From contig JAFTRQ010000089.1 of NCBI GenBank assembly GCA_017462125.1, positions 1-48,206 on the forward strand: 48,206 nucleotides of DNA. Direction: 5' to 3'. The first letter of the stretch is position 1. Each line of letters begins with the position of its first letter. Under the pieces are notes generated by a model. It searched no databases. It was not told the DNA's origin and was given only the letters and a program-made list of their open reading frames with translations. A program made the position numbers and the translations under genes. Shown in pieces: positions 24,887 through 31,608 of this stretch. This DNA comes from Clostridia bacterium. Lineage in GTDB: Bacteria; Bacillota_A; Clostridia; Oscillospirales; CAG-272.

Positions 24887-25684
24887 GTGAATAAGAATAT
24901 ATATGAACAAACGGGACGTATCTTTGACATTCAGAGATATTCGTTGCACGACGGTCCCGGAATCAGAACCATCGTATTTTTAAAGGGCTGCTATCTGCGT
25001 TGCAGATGGTGCTGTAACCCCGAATCCCAGGAATACAAGATACAGGAAATGACCCGTGCGGGCAAAAAGGAGATCATGGGTCGTGACGTAACCGTAGAAG
25101 AGGTTATGGACGAGATCATGGGAGACCGCATCTATTACGCGCGTAGCGGCGGCGGAATCACGCTGTCAGGTGGCGAATGTATGGCTCAGCCCGAGTTTGC
25201 CGAGGCGCTTTTGCGCGCGACGCACGATTACGGCTTCAACACCGCCATTGAAACCACCGCATTCGCAGACCGCGAGGTGGTTATGAGACTTCTGCCTCAC
25301 GTCGACCATTTCTTGATGGATATCAAGCATATGGACAGCGCCAAGCACAAGGAATTCACGGGTCAGAACAACGAAAAAATACTTGAAAACGCTAAATACA
25401 TCGCAGAAAACGCAGATCACTTGATCATCCGCGTTCCCACAGTACCGACGTTTAACGACACCCCCTCGGAGATCGCGGCGATCGCGAGATTTGCCGATTC
25501 TCTGCCGAACGTCACCGAAATGCACCTGCTTCCCTATCACCGCTTAGGTCAGGACAAGTACACAGGGCTCGGCCGTACCTATTTGATGGACGGAATTCTT
25601 CCGCCCACGGGTGATCATATGAATATGTTGCTTCAAGCGGCACAAAGCGCAGCACCGGATTTGCAGATACAGATTGGAGGATAA
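24887..25684 (+). CDS. Glycyl radical enzyme activase (radical SAM)
   Basis: This 265-residue enzyme uses S-adenosylmethionine to install the glycyl radical on the dehydratase. The cluster ligands are Cys35, Cys39 and Cys42 (CYLRCRWC), then the SAM-site GGGITLSGGE. Only one cluster motif is evident: the ferredoxin-like insert with extra Cys sets, found in activases of the glycerol dehydratase and CutD type, appears absent, so the protein is PflA-sized. The start is GTG at 24887, preceded by GAAAGGG. Its stop is two bases before the next gene. Confidence 0.95.
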   Translation: MNKNIYEQTGRIFDIQRYSLHDGPGIRTIVFLKGCYLRCRWCCNPESQEYKIQEMTRAGKKEIMGRDVTVEEVMDEIMGDRIYYARSGGGITLSGGECMAQPEFAEALLRATHDYGFNTAIETTAFADREVVMRLLPHVDHFLMDIKHMDSAKHKEFTGQNNEKILENAKYIAENADHLIIRVPTVPTFNDTPSEIAAIARFADSLPNVTEMHLLPYHRLGQDKYTGLGRTYLMDGILPPTGDHMNMLLQAAQSAAPDLQIQIGG

Positions 25685-25686
25685 TT

Positions 25687-26058
25687 ATGTCACAGAACTT
25701 TGAATTTCAAGATAAAATGCGAATCGTGCAGGAGTTGGTGCCCGGTCGCCAGATCACTCTTGCGCATATCATTGCAAATCCCGACCCTACTCTTTATCAG
25801 AAGCTGGGTCTTGACCCCAAGCTTGACTACGCGCATGCCGCTATCGGCGTTCTTACCGTCAGCCCCGCAGAAACCGCGGTAATCACAGCTGACATTGCTC
25901 TGAAATCCTCCGGCGCAGATCTCGGATTCGTAGACCGTTTCTCGGGCACCCTCATTATCACCGGAAAGGTTGCCGAGGTCGAGGCTTCCTTTACTGCAAT
26001 TACCGAGTATTTTAAAAACGTTCTCAAATTCTCGGTTTGTGAAATGACTCGCACATAA
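25687..26058 (+). CDS. Circularly permuted BMC-H shell protein (PduU/EutS-like)
   Basis: This 123-residue protein begins with the N-terminal extension RIVQELVPGRQITLAHII, which in PduU/EutS forms a beta-barrel over the pore. It then shows the permuted BMC core (AAIGVLTVSPAETAVITADI and SGTLIITGKVAEVEASFTAI). It is a minor shell subunit and in Pdu/Eut systems is paired with the GTPase that follows here. Its TAA shares a base with the next ATG (TAATG). Confidence 0.93.
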   Translation: MSQNFEFQDKMRIVQELVPGRQITLAHIIANPDPTLYQKLGLDPKLDYAHAAIGVLTVSPAETAVITADIALKSSGADLGFVDRFSGTLIITGKVAEVEASFTAITEYFKNVLKFSVCEMTRT

Positions 26059-26492
26059 TGAAAAAGCTCATTTTAATGGGAAGAGTCGCCGCAGGCAAGA
26101 CCACTTTGACCCAAGCACTCAAGGGTGAGCAGATACACTACTGCAAGACCCAATACATCAACTACATGGACACGATCATCGACACGCCCGGTGAGTACAC
26201 CGAGGTTCACACCCTTGCGGCCGCTCTTGGTGTTTATTCCTATGAGGCAGACGTGATCGGTCTCGTGATCAGCGCAAACGAGCCCTTCTGCGTGTTCCCT
26301 CCCAACTGTACCTCCCACGTCAACCGCGACGTGATCGGTATCATTTCGGGCATCGACAAGGAGGATGCCAACGTGCCGCTTGCCGAACGCTGGCTCGAAA
26401 ATTGCGGACTGAAAAAGGAAAAAATATTTTACGTCAGCTCTTACACTGGTGAAGGGCTCGACCTTATAATGGATTATCTGAATCAAGATTAA
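26058..26492 (+). CDS. EutP/PduV-like small GTPase
   Basis: This 144-residue P-loop protein has Walker A GRVAAGKTT at 8-16 and switch II DTPGEY. A GIDKED segment stands in the place of the base-specifying motif, and SSYTGEG is near the end. PduV has been reported to localise to the outer surface of microcompartments and to affect their movement; EutP has also been given an acetate-kinase-like activity. Sequence cannot decide between these. Position between the PduU-like shell protein and a ParA-type ATPase favours an organelle-surface role. Confidence 0.9.
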   Translation: MKKLILMGRVAAGKTTLTQALKGEQIHYCKTQYINYMDTIIDTPGEYTEVHTLAAALGVYSYEADVIGLVISANEPFCVFPPNCTSHVNRDVIGIISGIDKEDANVPLAERWLENCGLKKEKIFYVSSYTGEGLDLIMDYLNQD

Positions 26493-26508
26493 CAATTCGG
26501 AGGACAAT

Positions 26509-27300
26509 ATGTCTGTAACCAAAACAATCTGCTTCGCCAACAACAAGGGCGGTAGCGGCAAATCCACCACCTGCGCAAACGTAGGTTACTCAATGAGCAC
26601 GCTTGGAAAAAAGGTACTTCTCATCGACGCCGATATGCAGATGAATCTGACCCTGCAGTTCTTCGACGATGAAAGCTCGCTTGAAATGGCAAAGAGCGCC
26701 AAGAATCTCTATACCGGAATTGTGGAGCAAAAGGATCTGACCGACTTTATCGTCCACACCGAATATGAAAATCTTGATCTGATCCCCTCCTCAACTCTGA
26801 TGAGCGGCATCGAGTTCCAGCTTTTCACAAAGTGGCAGAGAGAATTTATCCTCCGTCAGGGACTCAAAAGCATCAAGGAATCAGGAAAGTACGATTACAT
26901 TCTCATCGATGCGCCCCCCACTCTCGGTTGCTGGGTAATGAATATTATGTGCGCGTCCGATTGGCTTATCATCCCCGTTGAGGCGTCGCCTTGGGGGCTC
27001 TTTGGTCTGGCAAATATGTTTGAGTTCTACGAGCAGGTCAAGCTGATCTCTCCCACCCTCGACATTTTAGGTATTGCCATCACCAAGGCAAGCGAGCGAA
27101 AGAATTACTTCAAGCAGACTGTTGAAACACTTTCGAGCCTTGACAACGTCAGACTTTTGGAGTCTATTATCAGAATCGATAGCACAATTGAATGGTCACA
27201 GGACAACAGCAAGCCCGTTATGGCTTACAAGAAGACAAGCCGTGCGGCACAGGAATACATGGAAATGGCACAGGAGGTTATGAAATATGCCGATAGGTAA
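26509..27300 (+). CDS. ParA/MinD-type ATPase, candidate microcompartment positioning factor
   Basis: This 263-residue ATPase has the deviant Walker A KGGSGKST at 13-20 with signature Lys13, Walker A' LLIDADMQMN (37-46) and Walker B YILIDAPP with Asp134. No N-terminal DNA-binding domain is present, so it is the small ParA type that binds DNA non-specifically as an ATP dimer. It sits 16 bases after the GTPase gene with a GGAGGA site and overlaps the next gene by 14 bases. No parS array or ParB is visible, and the neighbours are all organelle genes, so cargo positioning rather than chromosome segregation is inferred. Carboxysomes use an analogous ATPase, McdA. Confidence 0.93.
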   Translation: MSVTKTICFANNKGGSGKSTTCANVGYSMSTLGKKVLLIDADMQMNLTLQFFDDESSLEMAKSAKNLYTGIVEQKDLTDFIVHTEYENLDLIPSSTLMSGIEFQLFTKWQREFILRQGLKSIKESGKYDYILIDAPPTLGCWVMNIMCASDWLIIPVEASPWGLFGLANMFEFYEQVKLISPTLDILGIAITKASERKNYFKQTVETLSSLDNVRLLESIIRIDSTIEWSQDNSKPVMAYKKTSRAAQEYMEMAQEVMKYADR

Positions 27301-27709
27301 GGACAGTATCACGAAAAGAGTTGCAAAGCAAGATCCCGCAAGCGAAGAAAAGATCGCTCCCGAGCTGGTAGCCACCACCGCGGCGGCACCCGTGGCAAAA
27401 GCTCCTGCAAAGAAGACTACCACTACTGCAAAGAAGCCTGCGAGCACCACCGCAAAGAAGACCTCTTCCACCGCGAAGAAGCCCGCGCCCAAGGCAGATG
27501 CTCCTGCGAAGAAGCCCGCGCCCAAGGCAGATGCTCCTGCGAAGGAGACCGCTCCCGCCGAGGCAGCTCCCGCGGCTGAAAAGCTTGTTGAGACCGCCGT
27601 TCTCGCCAACGTTGCCCCCGAGACCGTCGCTGCTGTGATCGGTCACAAGGAGGACGAAAAGTACGAAAAGGTACAGATCGGCCAGAAAATGCCCGATTTC
27701 TTGTTATAA
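27287..27709 (+). CDS. Small Lys/Ala/Pro-rich protein, candidate partner of the ParA-type ATPase
   Basis: This 140-residue protein has three parts. The N-terminus is basic (PIGKDSITKRVAK, 2-14). A low-complexity region (about 36-97) is built of AKKPA-like repeats, including the exact pair KKPAPKADAPA at 64-74 and 75-85. A probably ordered C-terminal part runs from about 98 to 140 and ends QKMPDFLL. The ATG lies inside the 3' end of the ATPase gene, nine bases after a perfect AGGAGG (27272-27277), so the two are tightly coupled. AKKPA tracts resemble histone H1-like and PhaF tails that bind DNA. I do not recognise the family; an adaptor between nucleoid, ATPase and organelle is a guess from layout and composition. 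Confidence 0.8.
   Translation: MPIGKDSITKRVAKQDPASEEKIAPELVATTAAAPVAKAPAKKTTTTAKKPASTTAKKTSSTAKKPAPKADAPAKKPAPKADAPAKETAPAEAAPAAEKLVETAVLANVAPETVAAVIGHKEDEKYEKVQIGQKMPDFLL
27476..27541 (+). repeat. Tandem 33-base repeat within the Lys/Ala/Pro-rich gene
   Basis: Two exact 33-base units (27476-27508 and 27509-27541) encode KKPAPKADAPA twice. Perfect identity suggests recent slippage, so repeat number may vary between strains. Confidence 0.85.
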
Positions 27710-27719
27710 GATGGAATTT

Positions 27720-27766
27720 GAGGGGAGGAGAAAACTTTTTTAAGAAAAAAGTTTTCTCCTCCCCTC
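27720..27766 (+). repeat. Long hairpin, dispersed family copy E (end of microcompartment operon)
   Basis: Perfect 22-base arms at 27720-27741 and 27745-27766 begin 10 bases after the last operon stop. The 3' side carries CTTTCAAAAAACTTTCAAAA (about 27774-27793). It probably marks the end of the operon transcript. Confidence 0.8.
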
Positions 27767-27853
27767 ACCCACCTCTTTCAAAAAACTTTCAAAACAGGTA
27801 TGCTTCGAGCGAAGCGCAGCTCGTCGCCAAACGTAATATTTATGGCAAAGCAG

Positions 27854-27879
27854 AAACCCGAGGATCGTTCCTCGGGTTT
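27854..27879. terminator. Bidirectional terminator
   Basis: AAACCCGAGGA (27854-27864) pairs with TCCTCGGGTTT (27869-27879) between two convergent genes, with T-rich sequence on both sides. It should end the minus-strand Xre gene and back up copy E for the plus strand. Confidence 0.75.
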
Positions 27880-27885
27880 CATTTA

Positions 27886-28755
27886 TTAATTATCGGAATT
27901 AATGTGTACGCTTCCACTGCAATTCTGTATCGATTTGCAGTAAATATTTCCTCCACAGCGTTGAATTACCTTTACGTCTCCGCATCTTACGCTGTCTCCT
28001 GCTACCACATTGCCGTTCACGTTGCCACAGCCTACACCGTCACCTGCCGTAACACTTCCGCCGACTGTACCGCAGTTTACGCTGTCGCCCGCATGGACGC
28101 TACCGCCTACGTTTCCACAGTTTACGCTATCGCCCGCCTTGGCATTTCCGCTTACGCTCCCACAATTCAAATGATCTCCGACGTTAACGTTTCCCGAAAT
28201 ATCTCCATCGATCTTGGCATTGCCAACAATACGAACGTTTATAGTTTTTTTCTTTGAGAGCTCGGGATCAATGGCTAAATTAATAACCGCGTTTTTGTCA
28301 TAAGTATCTTCACTGAGCATAAGTCTGCCCTTGAATTGCAAAATGCGAAGCTCTCCGTCGTCGGGCAGAGCGTCGAAATACCGTTTTCTGAAAAAGCCCT
28401 TGCGATTAAAGTGTTCACCGTTTGCGCTATCGTAACGTTCGGATTCGTCCTCCTTCGATATGTTTTCCGCTGAAGTCTCTTTTTCGGGCTCCTTTTCAAC
28501 GAAAACCTCTTTTTCGACCACGACCTCCTTGATAACCACCTCGGGCTCCTTATCAAGTATCAGCTTATCGGTGGCAATACCGAAGAGTGTGCACAGCTCA
28601 ACGATCGCCTCGATATCGGGGATCGATTGCATACATTCCCACTTGCTCACCGCCTGCGAGGTGATCCCAAGCTTATCAGCCAGCGCTTCTTGGCTGAGCC
28701 CAAGCTCTTTTCTGTATTTTTTGATATTGTTCGAAATGTTGCTTTGAATATCCAT
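27886..28755 (-). CDS. Xre-type regulator fused to a cysteine-ladder beta-helix domain
   Basis: This 289-residue protein has a helix-turn-helix (8-62, GLSQEALADKLGITSQAVSKWE) and a charged linker (about 66-110, VVIKEVVVEKEVFVEKEPEK). The C-terminal part holds five repeats of the pattern GDSVNCGxVxGxVxA with cysteines exactly 15 residues apart at 198, 213, 228, 243 and 258, then Cys267, 273 and 279. Such glycine-rich repeats suggest a bactofilin-like right-handed beta-helix with a stacked cysteine row. It converges on the microcompartment operon. No signal peptide is present, so the domain is cytoplasmic. Its target is unknown. Confidence 0.85.
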   Translation of the reverse strand: MDIQSNISNNIKKYRKELGLSQEALADKLGITSQAVSKWECMQSIPDIEAIVELCTLFGIATDKLILDKEPEVVIKEVVVEKEVFVEKEPEKETSAENISKEDESERYDSANGEHFNRKGFFRKRYFDALPDDGELRILQFKGRLMLSEDTYDKNAVINLAIDPELSKKKTINVRIVGNAKIDGDISGNVNVGDHLNCGSVSGNAKAGDSVNCGNVGGSVHAGDSVNCGTVGGSVTAGDGVGCGNVNGNVVAGDSVRCGDVKVIQRCGGNIYCKSIQNCSGSVHINSDN

Positions 28756-28831
28756 TTTCCAATCCTTTCAAAATTCGTTGCGACCGATTTATTCGGCAAG
28801 CCGACGCATCGGTGACCGATTTCTTGAATAT

Positions 28832-28860
28832 ATTGTATCATATTGCGTGCAAAAAAACAA
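28832..28860 (-). promoter_or_regulatory. Promoter of the Xre/beta-helix gene
   Basis: On the minus strand TTGTTT (28855-28860) and TACAAT (28832-28837) are 17 bases apart. The leader contains the imperfect inverted repeat CGGTCACCGATGCG around 28805-28820. Confidence 0.6.
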
Positions 28861-28963
28861 CATACTGTCCGTTGGATTGGCTTTTTTTCGTTATATTTTT
28901 ATACAACTGTCAGTTGTATCGGCAAAAAGCGCAAAGAAAATTAAGAAATTATAGTGATTTCCC

Positions 28964-28992
28964 TTGACAAAACCTCGATATCGTGCTATAAT
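28964..28992 (+). promoter_or_regulatory. Promoter of the metal-efflux operon
   Basis: TTGACA (28964-28969) and TATAAT (28987-28992), 17 bases apart, are a perfect consensus promoter. Confidence 0.92.
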
Positions 28993-29003
28993 CAGATTAT
29001 CAT

Positions 29004-29019
29004 TTGAACAATTATTCAA
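29004..29019. promoter_or_regulatory. ArsR/SmtB-type operator
   Basis: TTGAA (29004-29008), six bases, TTCAA (29015-29019) is an inverted repeat at the transcription start. It resembles the TGAA-N6-TTCA core of CzrA/SmtB/CadC operators. The encoded repressor should bind here and leave when metal binds. Confidence 0.8.
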
Positions 29020-29042
29020 TTGTTGCAAGAAGGAGGCATATT

Positions 29043-29402
29043 ATGGAGCACAACCATGAAAACGCGCCGGTCTGCTGTGAACACGAGACTCATCACGAAA
29101 TCATAGACAGTATTGAACTCCCCGACGACGAGCATTTCTTCGATCTCGCCGAGTTCTTCTCGGTTATGGGAGACAGCACCCGCATCAAAATTCTCTATCT
29201 TCTTTTCAACGGCGAGATGTGCGTCTGCGACATATCCGAAAAGCTTTCGATGAGTATGTCGGCGATCTCCCACCAGCTTCGCGTGCTGAAAAACGCCCGA
29301 ATCGTCAAATATCGCAAATCGGGCAAGTCGGTGTTCTATTCCCTCGCCGACGACCACGTCAAAACCATAATCAACATGGGTGTTGAACATATTGAAGAAT
29401 AA
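29043..29402 (+). CDS. ArsR/SmtB-family metal-sensing repressor
   Basis: This 119-residue repressor has a winged helix (KLSMSMSAISHQLRVLKNARIVKY). It combines ligands of two sensor types: Cys60 and Cys62 in EMCVCDIS plus Cys11-Cys12 near the N-terminus, as in the CadC Cd/Pb site, and Asp103, His105, His116 and Glu119 in the last helix, as in the SmtB/CzrA Zn site. The start at 29043 has AGGAGG six bases upstream; an earlier in-frame ATG overlaps the operator. It heads the operon with the HMA protein and the P-type ATPase. Confidence 0.94.
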   Translation: MEHNHENAPVCCEHETHHEIIDSIELPDDEHFFDLAEFFSVMGDSTRIKILYLLFNGEMCVCDISEKLSMSMSAISHQLRVLKNARIVKYRKSGKSVFYSLADDHVKTIINMGVEHIEE

Positions 29403-29428
29403 AATATTAAATTATAGAGGTGATTACT

Positions 29429-29650
29429 ATGAAAAAGACATTCAATCTTGAAGACCTTGATTGCGCGCATTGCGCGGCAAAAATGGAAGTAGCAATTAAC
29501 AAAATCGACGGCGTAACTTCCGCAACCGTAAGCTTTATGACACAAAAATTGACTATCGAAGCCGAGGAAAAGGATTTTCCGAAAATTTTAAAGGCGGCGC
29601 AGAAGGCGATAAGCAAGGTAGAGCCCGACTGCCGCATCATCCTCGACTGA
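29429..29650 (+). CDS. Small heavy-metal-associated (HMA) domain protein
   Basis: This 73-residue ferredoxin-fold metal carrier has the motif LDCAHCAAKME (CxxC). It is placed between the repressor and the efflux ATPase. The ATPase lacks its own N-terminal HMA domain, so this protein may supply it in trans. The start at 29429 (MKKTFNLED) fits the GAGGTG site; an ATG three codons earlier is too close. The AH between the cysteines differs from the typical copper GM.CxxC form and fits Zn/Cd sets. Confidence 0.9.
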   Translation: MKKTFNLEDLDCAHCAAKMEVAINKIDGVTSATVSFMTQKLTIEAEEKDFPKILKAAQKAISKVEPDCRIILD

Positions 29651-29651
29651 T

Positions 29652-31553
29652 ATGAGACGGAAAGACAAAAAACAGCTGCTACGCATAATCATATCGGCAG
29701 CTTTGTTGGCCACCGTATGGGCGGTTGAGCAGTTCGCGCTGATACCCAAGCTGGTTATGATCGGCAGCTTCGACCTGCAAGCGCTGATCTTATTCTTGAT
29801 TCCCTACCTCGTTATCGGCTATAATATTCTGTGGAGGGCTCTGCGAAATATCCTGCGCGGTCAGGTCTTTGACGAGAATTTTCTGATGTCGATTGCAACG
29901 ATCGGCGCGTTCGTCACAGGCGAGTACGCAGAGGCTGTCTTCGTTATGCTCTTTTATCAGGTGGGCGAGCTGTTCGAGCACATCGCCGTGGGAAAGAGCC
30001 GCAAATCGATCAAATCCCTGCTCTCTATCCGCGCAGACACCGCGTTTGCGGAGGGTGAGGACGGCGAGCTTTCTGAAATTCCCTGCGAGGAGATCAAGGT
30101 GGGTGATATTATCTGCGTCAAGGCGGGCGGTAAAATCCCTCTTGACGGTGTGATCGTCGAGGGCAAAACCTCCCTCAACACGGTAGCCTTGACCGGAGAA
30201 TCTGTCCCCCGCGACGTAAATGAGGGTGACACGGTGCTCAGCGGCTGTATCAACGTAAGCGGTTTTATTAAGATCAAGGTTACAAAGCCTTTTGAGGAAT
30301 CAACGGTTTCAAAGATCCTCGCCCTTGTGGAAAGCTCTACCGCAAACAAGGCGAAGAGCGAGGAATTTATCACAAGGTTCGCTCGTGTTTACACTCCTAT
30401 CGTTGTGATCTCAGCGGCGCTTTTGGCTCTTCTTCCGCCCCTTTTCACAGGGATCGGAGACTTTGCTGTTTGGAAGGATTGGATCTATCGCGCGATGACC
30501 TTCCTTGTCATCAGCTGTCCTTGCGCGCTGGTGATCTCGGTGCCGCTCTCCTATTTCGGCGGAATTGGCTCGGCATCCACGCGCGGAATCTTGATCAAGG
30601 GATCAAACTATCTTGACGCGCTTTCAAGCTGTGACACGGTAGTCTTTGACAAAACGGGAACACTGACAGACGGTGTCTTCGAGGTGGCAGAGATCATTCC
30701 CGAAAAGCAAGCTTCGCACCAAGAGCTGCTCGCCCTCGCCGCTTCTGCCGAAAAGTATTCCACACATCCTATCTCAATGTCGATCAGACGCGCCTACGAG
30801 GCTCAAAAATGCGACGGAGAGCCTGCGGTCACCGAAATCGAGGAGGTGGCAGGTCGCGGAGTGAAGGCAATCGTGGACAAAAATATTCTGTTTGTAGGCA
30901 ATCTCAGATTGATGCAGGAAAACGGAATCGATCTGCCCGAAGGAAACGAAAACGGCCTTGGCACGTGCGTATATTTGGCTCTTGGCGGTGAGTATCTCGG
31001 AAGAATCATCATCACAGACCGACCGAAAGCAGGTGCCGCAGAAGCCATAGAGAAGCTCCGCAAGGCGGGCATCAAGCGTACGGTTATGTTGACGGGTGAC
31101 CGAGAAAACGAGGCGCAAGCGGTAGCGGAAGCCCTTGGGATCGATGAATACCGCGCCGAATTGCTCCCTCAGGACAAGGTCGGCGCAATCGAAAGTCTGA
31201 TTGGCTCTGCCGAAGGCAAGATCGCCTTTGTAGGCGACGGCATCAACGACGCACCCGTATTAGCTCGCTCTGACGTAGGCATTGCTATGGGAGCACTTGG
31301 CTCAGATGCGGCAATCGAAGCCGCGGACATCGTTCTTATGAACGATGATCTTCAAAAAATCAGCGACGCGATCCTGCTCTCTCGCAGGACTCGCCGTATC
31401 GTTACGCAAAACATCATATTCGCTCTCGGAGTCAAGATCGCCGTTCTGATCCTCGGTGCCCTCGGTATTGTCGGGCTCAATGCCGCCGTTTTCGCCGACG
31501 TAGGCGTGGCGGTGATCGCAATACTGAATTCGATGAGAAATTTAAGGAAATAG
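29652..31553 (+). CDS. zntA: Zinc/cadmium-exporting P1B-type ATPase
   Basis: This 633-residue membrane pump exports Zn, Cd or Pb. It shows the metal-site CPC in TM6 (Cys289-Pro-Cys291), TGES in the actuator domain, phosphorylation site DKTGT with Asp333, HP in the ATP domain (STHPIS) and GDGINDAP. It begins directly in the transmembrane region: no HMA domain is fused, and the separate 73-residue HMA protein ends one base before this ATG. That split is unusual next to standard CadA/ZntA. Regulation should be through the upstream ArsR-type repressor. Confidence 0.95.
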   Translation: MRRKDKKQLLRIIISAALLATVWAVEQFALIPKLVMIGSFDLQALILFLIPYLVIGYNILWRALRNILRGQVFDENFLMSIATIGAFVTGEYAEAVFVMLFYQVGELFEHIAVGKSRKSIKSLLSIRADTAFAEGEDGELSEIPCEEIKVGDIICVKAGGKIPLDGVIVEGKTSLNTVALTGESVPRDVNEGDTVLSGCINVSGFIKIKVTKPFEESTVSKILALVESSTANKAKSEEFITRFARVYTPIVVISAALLALLPPLFTGIGDFAVWKDWIYRAMTFLVISCPCALVISVPLSYFGGIGSASTRGILIKGSNYLDALSSCDTVVFDKTGTLTDGVFEVAEIIPEKQASHQELLALAASAEKYSTHPISMSIRRAYEAQKCDGEPAVTEIEEVAGRGVKAIVDKNILFVGNLRLMQENGIDLPEGNENGLGTCVYLALGGEYLGRIIITDRPKAGAAEAIEKLRKAGIKRTVMLTGDRENEAQAVAEALGIDEYRAELLPQDKVGAIESLIGSAEGKIAFVGDGINDAPVLARSDVGIAMGALGSDAAIEAADIVLMNDDLQKISDAILLSRRTRRIVTQNIIFALGVKIAVLILGALGIVGLNAAVFADVGVAVIAILNSMRNLRK

Positions 31554-31575
31554 AAGCACATACTCTTTTATACAA

Positions 31576-31608
31576 AAAAATGCCGCAGATTCATTCTGCG
31601 GCATTTTT
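31576..31608. terminator. Bidirectional terminator
   Basis: AAAAATGCCGCAGA (31576-31589) pairs with TCTGCGGCATTTTT (31595-31608), giving A/T tracts on both flanks. It ends the metal-efflux operon and overlaps the last codons of the convergent VanY gene. Confidence 0.9.

Noticed and set aside
26509..27300. Plasmid or phage partition locus
   Set aside because: No ParB, parS-like repeats, replication or phage genes are present, and the ATPase is embedded in an organelle operon with close spacing.
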